From Pseudovirgaria hyperparasitica (lineage: Eukaryota > Ascomycota > Dothideomycetes > Acrospermales > Acrospermaceae): a stretch of DNA of 64,000 nucleotides. Position numbers and translations under genes: made by a program. Under the pieces are notes generated by a model. That model saw only the letters and a program-made list of their open reading frames with translations, had not been told where the DNA came from and did no database searches. This document shows positions 21,012-33,413 of the stretch, in pieces (position 1 is the first letter of the stretch; each line of letters begins with the position of its first letter). The stretch covers positions 1,129,117 to 1,193,116 of the forward strand of contig NW_022985559.1 of assembly GCF_010093815.1 (NCBI RefSeq), given 5' to 3'.

Positions 21012-24000
21012 TCAGCCGTCTGGAGTGTTGGTTCCACTTGTGAAGTAGCTCTGGTCGATTCTCAAAATCCATTCGATCTTCTCCGCCTCAGTCCTCGTCT
21101 TGAAAATCCAGGCATTTTCTCTCGCCCAGATAGCAAAGACTGTACCACCGCCTGAACTGCCAAGCGAATCGCCATGTCCACCATTCCTTTTGCCGCCCAA
21201 ATTGAGTAGACGCGCAACCTGAGGCTGGTGATCCACACGTGCATTAGACAGGTTTATGGCATGAACCTCGTCTCCTTCTGGAACGCTGTATATGTGGAGA
21301 TACGGCTTCCTGAGCTCAGCGAAGCGCCGCACCCAGCGTGTGTGATTTGGATCTGGAGTCAAGAGATACCCACCTTTCAGTAAGGCCGGGTTTTTAGGAA
21401 CATTGCGCACGCTTGCTATGAGCGAAGGCAGCTTTGGCTTGGCAGTCGATGTGGATGATGTGCGTGGACGAGGGGCAAACGCTGCACCTTCAGCTGGAGG
21501 TTCTAGATTTGCTGGTTGGAGAATTTGTTCAGCGGAATCTGGTACAGTTTGCCATAATCCAAGCACTCTAGAAAGTAGTTGTTTTTGAACCCCATTGAAT
21601 TCATCTTCCGTGCTTATCGAAAATGGACTACCCACACGGGAATTGTCCGTGCTGGTCTCAATAGTCAGCGAGCGTGAACTGAGAACACTCCGAGCCGTTT
21701 CAATCTCAGCGATGCGGCGACGTCGTTTCTGGATAGCGATGAAGTCACGAACGAGACTGACTCCCCGTGGAGTCCATCCGTTAAGTAATTCCTCTCCGGT
21801 GATCACTTCGTATTGGGTATTGAGTCTCCACATGTCCGTGGTGCTTTGAACGGATGTTGGTCGAATCGTGACGGAGAAGATGCCCACTGTGGAATGTACT
21901 ATACGGGTAGGATTCATGAATTGTTGGAAGAAATTCGACGGCCTGACATATGTTCGGGAGCGCATCTGCAGACCTATGTCGTGGGAGAATATCATGGGCC
22001 GGCTGAGCTTGGTGCATATGGCGCTCCATGAAAGGCTGACTTGTACACGATATTTTTCAGACGTGACTCTGTCTAATAACAGAGACCCGTGCATGCTGGA
22101 ATCCCAATGTCCAACGAAGGTTACATTGTTTGTACCATCAGCATTTTCTTTTACTGTAGGTGGAGAGACAAGCTTGATTGGGATGTCCTCTTGTGGCTCA
22201 TCTAATGAGGGAGATTTTCCTTGATGATCAAGAAGACGTACTTTACCAATGCGGATGGATGTAATATCTTGCCACTTCAGCATCTCTCCAGAGCTGTGGA
22301 CGAGGTTGACTACGACTCTACGCTGTAGACCTTGATGAAGCTGATATGCACCGGCATCTTCAGCGCTATGTTGGACTACCTCAGTGGGCTGATAAGTACC
22401 ATCCTCGGAGATCTCATGTATCTGTATTCGGGCGAATATATCGTGAACTTCTTCCGAATAGAATTCCGATTCAGCAATGCGTGCACTCCGTTTCTTCTGT
22501 CTTGATGGTGGCGCCGAGTCTCTCATGTCGTCCCAGCTGAGCAACATGTCAAGATGCATTGGGGTAGCTTTGGCGAAGATTGAGATACGAAGCGCTGAAT
22601 CGCGCGGACTGGATAGAGGAAGGCTCATGCTATGCACACTCTCAAAGCGTATTGGATCCTCGTCAAATCCGCTGATCATTTGAGTAGTAGTCCCGCCACC
22701 CTCCTCAGATATTCCAGGCACAAAGAGCTGTGCATGTATATCTGTGCCCTCACGCTCCGGGAACCCTACAAGTTCATGCATCACAACATTGAACTTCAAT
22801 GTCGATGAGGGTGCTTCAGCAGAGGAAGGCTCAAGTGAAAGCTTGATGATTCCAATCACATTCGACGTAAAAGGTGAAATGACGTCCAGAGTGCAGTCTT
22901 GCACGCGTGATTCGAAAACTGCAACAAGTGGCACATCCGCCTCTCCAATGCGAGAGAATTCTGGCTGGCAAGACTCTGTGAAGGGGTTTTCTAGTTTGAA
23001 GTGCTGCAGATATTCTGGTCGGTCCAAGTATTGATGCATTTGCCGCATCAGCCGAACTCTTCGATCGAGTTTCTGTAGGGACCATAAATAGATGACATTC
23101 TTTGCGAAGTCAACGACCCTGACACCTACACATGGCTTTGGTGTAAACTCCAAATCCTCATCATCTTCGTAGGGTTCTCCATTCAAGACCAAGTCATAGG
23201 AAGAAGCAATATGGTGGCCCTTGTCGATGATACAGAACTGAAATACAACATTCTTGTCCATTTGTTGGCTCATGATTTGAGCCTCCTTCAAGGTGGAAGC
23301 CTTCTGCATAATGATGCCAGCCATCGCAACATACCTTCGCTGTCGCCAACGGTCGAGGACTTTCTTGGCCAGATGGATCTCTTTTTCAGTCGGTTCTGCA
23401 GACCCGGTTGCAGGGTCTGTTCCTGTTGATAGTTCCACTTCTTTCCCGTTCGTAAGGGTCTTGATTTGCTCTTCAAACGCTTCTTTCTGTGCCTGAAGTT
23501 CTTGCTGCATTTGTACTTTGAGCTCACGAAGATTGTCTTCCATTTGGATCTTTTCTGCCCTGATCTCCGCTATCTCAGTGGGACCATCTTCTGCCTCTTG
23601 GAGCTTAGTGTTATAATCGTCCTTCTGCTTGTCAAGTTGTTGCTGCATGTCCTCTCGAACGATCTTGAGGCGTTCGTCCTCATCGCCAAGGCGAGGAGTA
23701 GAAGGTACTGTCAGTGCGGTGTCCAGAGAGAAGTTGTCAAGGGTTCCGTTGGAAGCATATTTCTCTCGAATAGGATAGGATGTGACAGAGTCTGTGTCGT
23801 CCTCGATATCGTTTCCAAACAAGCGACTCTCAGGTCGCGCTTTGCGAACAGCTCTTACTCTTTGGAGATCGTCGAACAATACATCGAGCTCTTCATCTGT
23901 GAGATTTGACATCTTCTGGTCACCAAGTATGGCTGTCACTGCCTCTCTTCGCGCAAACGACCAATCAGTGTCGCGTCCATTTCGCGTAGGAGAGGATGGC

Positions 24001-25975
24001 CTCGGACTAGCTGAGTCATTGTCTGAGTCAGGTCGACTGACTGTGCTGGTTGTCCTTTCATGTAGTGGCCGAGGGCTGGGAGAATCGATCTGACTGGCGG
24101 TTATGGAGTGTCGAAGTAAACTGCCCTGTTCAGCGCGCTCAGCGCGGGCTTCCTGTGGATGGTTGAAGCGGAAAATGTGGAAGTCACCAAGGATAATGCG
24201 AAATCCACTCCTGAGACGCTTTGGTTTTTCTATGCGCTGGCCATTAACCATGACTGCAGCATTGTCTTTTGGTACAACGGTGACTACACCGTCGACATTT
24301 TCGAAGGAACAATGGTCCTGTAGAATTTTGGAGCCGTTGAGTCGTATCTCAACATTACTTGCCGATTCGCTCCCAACAGTAGTTGTACCGGGTTTGAGGT
24401 TGTAGATGAGGCATTCCGCAAGCAGCGGATCATCGCTCAGATTGACTAGATGTGGCATTTTCTTCGGCGTTGATAGCCCAATCGAGCCCTTTTCGATAGT
24501 GATACCAAGATCCTCAAGAGCTTGTTCGCGCTCTTTGTGAATCTCTTCGGTCTTCTGCAGTTTCTCCTCCCACGTTTGGTTAAGATCCTTGTAGAGTTTC
24601 TCCGATTGATTTAACTGTTCTGCAATCTCAGCCTTAGAAACTTTCTTGACTGTACCATCAGCTTGCGTTATAGATACGATCTGCTTTTCGAGGGGTGTAT
24701 CTGGCGCATATTGTGGTTCCTCGGACATCCCTGCTCCACCCCCACCCCCTGTGAGCTTCGAGCGGAGTTGCGCAAGTTCCTCTTTGAGCTCACGGATCAT
24801 CCGAGCGTTTGGATCCTCGTTCACAACAGCATGGTTCTTGATACGTTTAGCGGAATCAGCGTAACGGAGCGTTGATAGAGTTTCGTCGAAGTTGATGTCG
24901 GCTGGTGAGATAGCAGCAATCATGGCCGTCATACTGTTTCCACCCAAAGAATCTTTTAACAGCCATGTCAACACAGAGTCTCGATATGGTACCATGTTTG
25001 CCTTCTTGTTCTTCCCTGTGGACAAATCTGCCAGGGCTGCTATAACACGTCCTAAGGTCGACAGGGATCTATTGATTTCTGCTCCCTCTTTCAAACGCGC
25101 ACCCGTTGCTCCAGTCGAAGTAGCTCTCTCTGAACCTGCCAAGTCTACAAGACTAATTTTGGCGACTTTCTCAGAATCCATGTTGGTCTCAACGTCGTGG
25201 CGTTTTTGGGTAAGAGTGAGAGTAAACACTGCGTGGGATCGACTCGAGGTTTCGTTCATGTTTGTTGCTGCGACCGTACGAGCTTTATTTCCTTCGTCCA
25301 TCAAGTTTTCGATTTCCTGGAACGAGCGCACGACAAGCTTTGCTAGATCTTCCACGTACGGTCCAGTCGATGGGTGCTCTCGGACTTTGAGATTGCCTTT
25401 ATTCGATGGATTTAGAAGATCTCGGACGCGTTCGTTATAAATTTCCAGGTAAGACACTTCTACAGTGCTGCTCAAAGTCTTGTCCTGTTCCATTTCCGTG
25501 ATTCGATCAAACATACTCCTACAGATCTTAGGAATGACACCCGCCTCTTCCCCATAACCCATCATGGAGTATGATTTTCCGGAGCCTGTTTGTCCATATG
25601 CAAAAATACAATTGTTGTACCCTCCAAATGCATTGTCCAGCAGTGGCTTTCCCAGATCATTGAACAGGTCATCTTGGCCCGCAAAATGCTTGTCGTTACG
25701 GTCAAATGACCAATAACTCTTGTCAAATGCAAATGTCTTCTTTCCTTCTACAGCAGCCTTCGCGTTCTTGGACTTTGAATCGATGTTTGACGGAGGGGTA
25801 AGGACTGTTTGGGTATCTTTCATGTGCACAATACATTGCGCATTTCGATCCTTCTCTGTGGGACATGAGTAAGGAGACGCATATCCCGGGTTTTGTGTGA
25901 CCACATACCTCTCCCGTTGAACGGTCTCACCCTGACCACCACCTTGATGTTTCCTCCTCCTCCAACGGCGGCCAT
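21012..25975 (-). CDS. uncA: Kinesin-3 motor (UNC-104/KIF1A type)
   Basis: Two exons, 25975-25909 and 25855-21012 (53-nt intron, GTATGT donor), giving 1636 residues. Exon 1 codes MAAVGGGGNIKVVVRVRPFN, the start of the motor domain. Motor motifs: P-loop GQTGSGKS at about 110-117, NETSSRSHAVF (switch I), VDLAGSE (switch II), and YRDSVLTWLLKDSLGG. After the neck comes an FHA domain (about 510-610: TTVGSESASNVEIRLNG, QDHCSFENVDG, FRIILGDFHIFRF). Then follow a coiled coil, KIF1B-like and DUF3694-type stalk regions, and a C-terminal PH domain (about 1500-1620: KGGYLLTPDPNHTRWVRRF). This is the full kinesin-3 order. Family role: plus-end transport of early endosomes and vesicles, with the PH domain binding phosphoinositides. 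The symbol is taken from the Aspergillus nidulans counterpart. It is divergent to trm5. Confidence 0.95.
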
Positions 25976-26399
25976 GGTACCGGAGGGGTTGCGCAAGGAG
26001 CTAGCTGACTTAGGACAATACGAATCAGATATTGTGGTATGACTATGTCGTTATCTCAGGCGGCCGCATGGCTGCAGTCAAAAAGAAGAGGCTGTCGCGT
26101 CGGACGATGCGCGTCGAGAGTTCTGAGAACGAGGCGTTGTGGTTCGTTGGGCGGAGGGCTGAGGAGCTGAGAGAGCTCGGGCGCCGCGGCGGGACCACCC
26201 CTGCTGACGTAGATCTCTGCGCGTGTTGAATAATAAAACTTCCAAAGTTACACGAACTTTAGACAATACCTACTAATGGTGTTGCCGCTGTGACTTCATC
26301 GTTGATCGATAGATGTTTGTATATGCTATCTAGTTCAAAGTCTACGGTCATTACTCCTTCGGTGTCCATTGCCTCACAGCCACTCATCTTCACAAAGCG
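25976..26399. promoter_or_regulatory. Divergent promoter region (kinesin-3 / trm5)
   Basis: 424 bp between outward-facing starts. No motif assigned. A GC-rich stretch lies near 26150-26225. Confidence 0.4.
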
Positions 26400-27978
26400 A
26401 TGTCGGATGCGCAATCAACCATGATGTTACGACCTCCTATAAAGCGAACTATGCGAACCCTTGATCGCGCCTTTTTCAAGACCACTGTCCCTATATCAGC
26501 CGCCAGAGTACATAAAATCCAGGACATATCCGAAGTAAGGAGCAAAATACTCAAGAGCAAGGACAAGTTCGTTTGGAATCGCATACCTTCGCTCAAACCC
26601 GACCCAGATGAAAAACACGCAAAGGCTGGAGGGAAGTGCTTACTGTTAAAGCCTGAAGTTAAACACGATGGTACGCTGCTACGGGTGTCTTGGATTACGT
26701 GGACAACCGCTGATTGCAATAGCCAGATCGATCGACATGGAGCCCTACAATTAAAGATCTGGAGAATGAGGGAACCATCGCTGTCATACCATACACCCTT
26801 GACCTGGATTATGACTCGTGGACATACGGTACTATGGTTACCTTCGCTATAGAATCTCTCTAACAATTTGTAGACGACATTATGCGAGCAATACTCCCAG
26901 AAGAGGATATGCATGGTGATATACCAACAGGATTTTCAACAATTGGACACGTTGGTATGTTAGGATTAGGATTAGGATGATTCGAGGTTTTGCTAACCTC
27001 AACGAAGCTCATATGAATCTCCGCGAGCGCTATCTTCCCTACAAACATACAATCGCTCAAATCATCAAGGACAAATCATCAAGTATAAAAACAGTAATAA
27101 ATAAGATTGACCCTATAGGTAACGAAGAGAATGAGTTCCGCACTTTTCAATATGAAGTCCTTGTTGGTGAAGATGACCTCGATGTCGAAGCCCGTCATCA
27201 AGATTGCATCTTCCGCTTCAACTTTGGCAAAGTCTACTGGAATCCGCGCCTGCATACAGAACACCAGCGTATCATCAAGCAGTTTCAACCTGGCCAAGCG
27301 ATTTGCGATGTCATGGCGGGTATTGGTCCCTTCGCTATCCCAGCTGCCAAATGGGGCCGGCATTTCGTGTTTGCGAATGATCTCAATCCTGAGAGCTATA
27401 GATATCTCAAAGATGCGATAGAATTGAATGGAGTAGAGCCGTTTGTGGAGCCGTTCAACGAGGATGGACACGACTTTATCCGAACGTCAGCGCAAGCACT
27501 CGCTTTGAAGCACAAGAGGGTCGTTATAAAAGGCAAGAAACCTCGTCATGCGCGGCAACCAGCCCCAGAAACGTACTTCGATCGACCCGCCACCTTCGCT
27601 CACTACACTATGAACCTGCCCGGAAATGCGATTGATTTTATTTCTGACTTTATCGGCCTTTACAATAAACCCTTTGCATCTAAGCCGCAGGCTCACGACG
27701 ACCGCGATCTTCCACGGGACCCAAGGCAGCTATTCGAGCCATATACTGCGGTGAAGTTGCCTATGGTACACGTATACTGTTTCTGCAGCGAAGACGACAA
27801 CGAAGCCGCAAAGCGTAGCATCTGCAAGCGAATTAGCGAAAAGCTGGAGTATGAAATTACACCTGATACTCCAGAGGTCCATATTGAAGATGTGAGAAAG
27901 GTATCGACGCATAAGCGATATTTCTGCGCGAGCTTTAGACTCCCACATGAGGTGGTGTTCCGAAACTTAGAAGTATAG
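26400..27978 (+). CDS. trm5: tRNA (guanine37-N1)-methyltransferase
   Basis: Four exons, 26400-26670, 26727-26828, 26874-26954, 27008-27978, giving 474 residues. The Trm5 N-terminal part reads FSTIGHVAHMNLRERYLPYK and then TVINKIDPIGNEENEFRTFQ. The Rossmann methyltransferase core follows: FRFNFGKVYWNPRL, CDVMAGIGPFAIPAAKWG (SAM-binding loop), FANDLNPESYRYLKDAIELN and HYTMNLPGNAIDF (active-site NLP). It makes m1G37 next to the anticodon, in the nucleus/cytosol and in mitochondria, and prevents frameshifting. Intron 3 contains three TTAGGA units. The 3' end is convergent with the mL54 gene 124 bp away. Confidence 0.95.
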
Positions 27979-28102
27979 ACAAAGGACGATAACGACACAC
28001 ATGTCACTATATACCCTGCCGCCTGGTCTTACACCACCTGTATATACATGAAAGGGTAGCCCAAAGCACACTATATGATACACTCTTCTCCATTATGATT
28101 CA

Positions 28103-28838
28103 TCAAAATGCACCCATCTTCTTCAACATATTCGTCTCTTTGATTGCAGCTCTCCTCTTATCCCTCATAGCTGCCGATAGCCCCTCTCTCGCAAGACCAG
28201 CCGCAACAGCACCATCCACAGAGCCATCACCAGCGGGCAGGTCCACAGACTGCTCATAAATTGGAATCTTCGGTGCCACACCCTCGGGATTCGCCAGTGC
28301 CTCCCTACGGGCAATTTTCGCCGCCGCCCGACGCTGTTTCTTCGACCTCACTGTTGTTCATCCGCATTAGCCCACGAAATCCACATTACACCACAAAGTC
28401 GACCACCGTTGAGAAAGAAAAAAACGTACGATATTCATCCCCACGGCTGCCGCCTTCCGCAGTCTCCTTCTCTTTCGGCGTCAGTACATCCCACAGCCAA
28501 TCCGGATATTCTCTGTCCTCCATGGCCACGGGGTCGGGCTGGTTCACCATCAAGGCCAGGCCTTTTAACGGCGTGCCCGCTGGTACCGTGGAGCGCGTTA
28601 TTGTCTTTGACGAGGGTTTTGGTCGCGCCTTGATGTCAGCAGACGCATTGGCAGAAGATGGCGGAGGCGTTGCAGAGAGTGACTGAGCGGATGAGGTTGC
28701 CGTGCTGCTCGTCGGTGGTGATGTGAGGATGGGAGAGCTCGTCAGGGCCCGGGTTTGGCGAATGGAGACGACGCGCGTGCGAGAAGAGATTGGGATTAGA
28801 TTGCCGGCAGATGCCCGCAAGCACTGGCGACAGATCAT
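28103..28838 (-). CDS. Mitochondrial ribosomal protein mL54 (yeast Mrpl37)
   Basis: Two exons, 28838-28430 and 28350-28103, with a 79-nt intron (donor GTACGT, acceptor AACAG), giving 218 residues. The N-terminus is a mitochondrial-type presequence: Arg, Ser and Thr, no acid (MICRQCLRASAGN, RTRVVSIRQTRALTSSP). The conserved core is LKGLALMVNQPDPVAMEDRE followed by YPDWLWDVL, the mL54 signature. The C-terminal exon is a basic helix (SKKQRRAAAKIARREAL) ending LKKMGAF. Role: structural protein of the mitochondrial large ribosomal subunit. The protein is longer than many mL54 because of a Ser/Pro-rich linker after the presequence. Confidence 0.88.
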
Positions 28839-29223
28839 CTTGTATTAGTCGAGGCTGTACTTTTGGTTGGATTTCCAAGTGAAGCAATAGCCAGGGTCTT
28901 AACTTTTAGACATATCGGGTGAATGTTTCGCCGGAGGCGCGTTTTCACGTGCACTGCATATGAGCCAATCAACTTGCAACACTACATATGCATTGTTGCA
29001 GCAGCATATTTATGTTGTTCTGTCGGTATGCACTTGTAAGGCTGCAGCAGTGCGTCGATGCAATAATTGTCTATTGTACTCATACGTGTACAGCTCTTTT
29101 CCTTGGTGAAACTCTATTATGACGTGCTTAAATTCGACAATGCGCTCGCTCCTGGTTGTCGGCGACCCCTTTCAACCAACTCCAAAACTCTTGACTTTAA
29201 TTCTTCGTAGAATCTAGGGATCA
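28839..29223. other. Intergenic, no gene seen
   Basis: 385 bp: upstream of mL54 and downstream of the PX protein (both minus strand). Contains a TGCAGCAG repeat-like patch near 28990-29050. Nothing assigned. Confidence 0.5.
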
Positions 29224-32200
29224 TCAGCCAGCCAGGACTCCCCGAATCATGTCCAAAAAGTTAGGATGTAACTTCGTGAGCTCTCGAATATCTGGCTTCG
29301 CTGGCTCGCCTGCTGTACGCCTTAAAGCATCTGCTCTCCTCGCACGTCGCTTACGTTCTGCGCCAATGGGATCTGCGAGATCCTCGTCGTCCAGGTCGCT
29401 CTCGTCGTCATCATCACTGCCTTGGTCGTCAAGCTCAAGATCGGCGAGATCACGCTGTTTTCAAGGGTCAGCAAAGCTGTGTATTCAAAGCGACAGCATC
29501 AACATACCTCGTCTAGTCCAAAATCACTGCTTTTGAAACCGGCGGTGAACCCGCTTAACAGCTCACTTGCGGGATCAGTGCCACCCCCTGATGCCATCTT
29601 CTGTCGTGTTTTATCCTGATGCCACTTTTTCCTAGCTAATTGCCATCTCACCAGGGAGTTGATCTCCGTGATACCTAAATCCTTATCTATGAGGCCCGAA
29701 TCGATCCCACCCTGGAACAGTGCGTTCATGTTCAGTTTGCCACCTCCGCTGGGCCCGTGTCGCAAAAATTCTAAAATGCCGTCTATCCAGCTCATGAGCT
29801 GATCGAACAGGCCATTGTCATGTATATGAACTTCATGGATGAATTTGTATAGGTTGTCTTCATGGCGAGCGCAGAGATCAATGAATGCTTGTACGGTCTG
29901 GTTTGGGTCTGCGGCGACGTCCTGGCGCTGCGCCGCTTCAACAGTCTTAACTACATCGTCTACAAAGACGGCGAAGTCCGTGATGCTATTGTAAACGTTG
30001 GCGGATTTGTATACTCTTACTAAAGGCTCGTAGAAGATCGTGAATAGATCACGAAACAATTGCAGAGTGGTTGGTTCTTCGATAATCTCAAGCATCATAG
30101 CTTTGTCTCGTCGTCGCATATTGAGCTTCAACAATTGCTTGAGGTGAGCGAATAGTTCAGCCCCCTGGCGCATTTCTGCATCGACGTTCTCCACGGCATT
30201 GTTCCAAGCAACATAGGCATTAAAGACCAATCCGATTTGTTCAGAAGATAGCTCCGGTCCATAGAGTTCTGATCGAAGAAGAGCCACGACAAGGTCAATC
30301 TGTTCCTCATCGGCCTGAGTTCGAATAGCCTCTTTAACGTCCTCATCCGCATTTGTGAAGGCCTTGATCTTATCAGCTAGCACGGGATCTTTGATCTTCG
30401 AAGATACTAAACTATCGATGGATTTTTGTACAGATCGAATTCCATCATTGATCGCCATGCCAAAGATCCGCTGCAGAAGCGAACGCGCTCCCCAAGGCTG
30501 AGCCAGAAACAAGTCAAGTACGCCACTCATGACAGCAGCTGGATTGGCAATCCGGATGACATTTTTAAGCACCGTGTATGGTACGAGGGAGTGTATCCTT
30601 TTGGCTTGTGCGAATAGTTCGGGCGAATTGTCTTCCGCAAGAAATAGGTGATATATTGTGGCAGCAACTCTGTTCTCTGTCAGGTTTTACTACTCCACCT
30701 CAGATCGTAACGATGACTCACTCTATCCGAAGCCATTCTGCAAACTTCTGATATTCTGGTTTTAATTCTGCGATAGTCTTTTTGACGCGAATCTCTTGAA
30801 ACAAATGGGACAGGCCATCTGTACGGATTTAGTTACCCATTGAACTTTGGACGACTGTTAAAAACCTACTGGCTTCTACGATTTCTCGTCTGAACTTCTC
30901 CATGTGAATGTCGAGTTCTTGAGCCCGTCTACGAGCAACCTCGTAGAATCTCTTCTGCTCTTCGATTCGTTTTTCGTCCATGTCTTTACGTCTTTCTGCG
31001 TCCTCAAGCTCTTCCTCATTGAGTCGAATCGGGTCGCTCGTGAGGAATTCAGCCATGGCATTCGAATGGGCTATTTGTTCATTTTGCAGGAAGTTGCGAA
31101 GGAATGCTCTCAGAGAGACGCGCTGCTCTTCTCGATACATAACACGTGGTTCCTTGAATGTGATGTTGTCACTGGAAGATCGAGGAGATCTGTTATTAAG
31201 GGAGGTTGTCGAAGCGTTCTTCTTATGGCCCCATAGATAGCCCCTGATGCCTCCTCCGCCACCAGTATCAACAGGCTGCTCTACTTGAAGACTCTGTGTT
31301 GATGTCGAGGAGATCGATTCGTCGTCTTCCGCTGTACCAGACAGCATCGAATTCTTCTTGTTCTTCCGTGGTAGCGGAGGAAGGACTTTCCCGGGTATCT
31401 CTAGACGGATTCTTTTGTGGAGTGCCACGAAGTCTGCGAATTTCCGGCCAATATATATCTCATCTCCGCCCGATCGCTTTACCCGAATCAGGTACTCCTA
31501 GTTTTTGTGAGTTGACCGCTCCAGGGGAGAATCATCCTACTCACGGCGTGTGTGTGATATCTGACATGCTTCTTCACCGACGTGGTCCTCACAGAAGCAA
31601 CATTAATGTCCCAACCGTTAATCTCATGCCCCTGTGGAACATTTTGGACAAGACCATTCTCATTCGCTTGCCTATCAACAACTTCCATTTCCGCAAATCG
31701 TATCCTCTCTTCATAGCCTGAGGCCGTGGGTATACCAGACACCATCATTAGTTCCACCAGCTTCTCTGCTTTTTGGGCAAGCTTCCGCCTCTTTGTCTCT
31801 TCAAGTCGGTCCTCAGAAGAGGATATGTGCTTGTTCGCGAAGGATTCGAGGAACTGGACTCGGAGTAGTTTCATCAGCGTGGGCCTGGAATTTGTTTAGC
31901 AAGGGCCTAAACGTACGACTTGAAGTTTATCCTGCCAGAACTCTTTCTCTTTTGCTTTATCCAAGAAAGGGAAGTTCCGAACATGATTGACAAATATGAA
32001 GCGAAGTAGAGGAAGCTCGGAATCTTCTGGCGCAACTTCGCCTGCATCAGACCGAAAAGGTGCGCCAAAGCGCTGAAGGGCCGTTGGTGTGTTAAGCTCG
32101 CTGATTTCGAGTTTCGCTTGTCTGGAAAGCAGTTCTCGTTTCAAGTCTAAGGTGAAAGTCAGTGAGACATACACGGATACATGCAAGCTAGACTGACAGT

Positions 32201-32396
32201 GTTCCTGTTTACCAGTCAAAATTGAGCCTGGGGGAGGCACAGAAGCTGTGGATACGAAAGAATCATCGGCGCGTAATAGCTTCTGGCGCTCTGGTCTGAT
32301 CGACTTGTCTGGCTCCCCGAAGTTGGGATTTGTCGCAGTAGAGGGGTCCGCCTGGACCGCGCCATTGAGAGCAATCTTGGGTGGTTCGGCAGGCAT
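29224..32396 (-). CDS. PX-domain protein of the Ypr097w type (PXB + PX + DUF3818)
   Basis: Seven exons, 32396-32213, 32146-31917, 31853-31545, 31497-30870, 30818-30722, 30669-29508, 29454-29224, giving 946 residues. After a disordered start comes the PX-associated region (about 62-160: LKRELLSRQAKLEISELNTP, LLRFIFVNHVRNFPFLD). The PX domain follows (about 205-410: EYLIRVKRSGGDEIYIGRKF, ADFVALHKRIR, LPPLPRK), split by a Ser-rich insertion and followed by a coiled coil (EELEDAERRKDMDEKRIEEQ). The long helical second half (KNVIRIANPAAVMSGVLDLF, LAQPWGARSLLQRIFG) is the DUF3818 PX-associated domain. The tail is very acidic (DDQGSDDDDESDLDDEDLAD). Family proteins bind phosphoinositides on endosomal/vacuolar membranes; the exact job is unknown. 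Intron 1 (66 nt) has no stop and keeps frame if retained. Confidence 0.9.
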
Positions 32397-33413
32397 GCTT
32401 CGAGGTTGTCCGAATAGGGGGAGGATGTTAAGGATAAGAGAGGTATACTCCGTAGGGGAGAACAGAGGTTAAAGAGTGAAGGCCTCGTTCATTGACGCGT
32501 GTGCACAATGCACGGCCCGGGGAATTGAAGCCTGGTAGAAGCTCAGCTTGAGGCTGGGTTGACCTATCGCGGGGCTCGCCCAGAAGAATCAATGAATCCC
32601 TGAACTTTGAACGACTCGTCGAGGGGCAAAGGATAACGAATGATGAGAACTAGCCTGACCCCCAAGTAGCGAGGAGGAGTATCATTAGGTATTATTATGT
32701 CGTCGTGCTTTGAACGTTTCGGGCGGGCACGTTACGAGATGGTTCACAAGAAGAGAGAGGTGCGCTCCCTCCAACTATGTGGATTAGGAATGCAGTAGTG
32801 AATACATAGACTGCTGCATACTAGTACCTAGATAGTAATGACGGCACCCACTGCGCAGTGTTGCAGCCCTATTGTGGCGTCTAAGCCACTGGTTTATCCA
32901 CTTGCGGTTCTGCGGTTCTACGTTTTAATTACTATAAGAATGGTAACAATCTACGGCTAGGCAGGGCTCAGGGTTATAATTTGATGCCGGCTCACCGAAG
33001 CTCATGCCGCCCGGTAGCATATGCATACCATCTAGAATTCTTTTCTTTGGAAGACCCACGAGTCAGTCTAATGCCTAGGTAGATATGTGTTCGGTCTTGT
33101 CGGTAAGATAGTCAACCTCCAGTCTGGACAGTAATTAAGTCTGTGAAGCTCCTACAATTTGCCATGCCCATATCTCTCATTTGATATACTAAGTTCTACT
33201 TTTACATTTCATATTTTCAGCGCCATTTGCCAGGCTCACCATAGACGCGCGAGCTTTCGATCATGTCCTTCCTACCTCACGCACACACAAAGGACCGCCA
33301 ATAAATGATACCTCGATCTCCACTTCATTCGACGTTTAGATATATTCCTTCCACCGAAGGATTATGTCAGATTGGAAATGTATAACATACTTCTACGCTA
33401 GGTCTGGGTGTCG
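32397..33413. other. Intergenic, no gene seen
   Basis: 1.0 kb upstream of the PX gene and downstream of Ars2. No supported frame on either strand. Confidence 0.5.

Noticed and set aside
29499-29507. Stop after GLDEVC taken as the end of the PX protein
   Set aside because: A GTATGT donor precedes it, and a final acidic exon (29454-29224) joins in phase.
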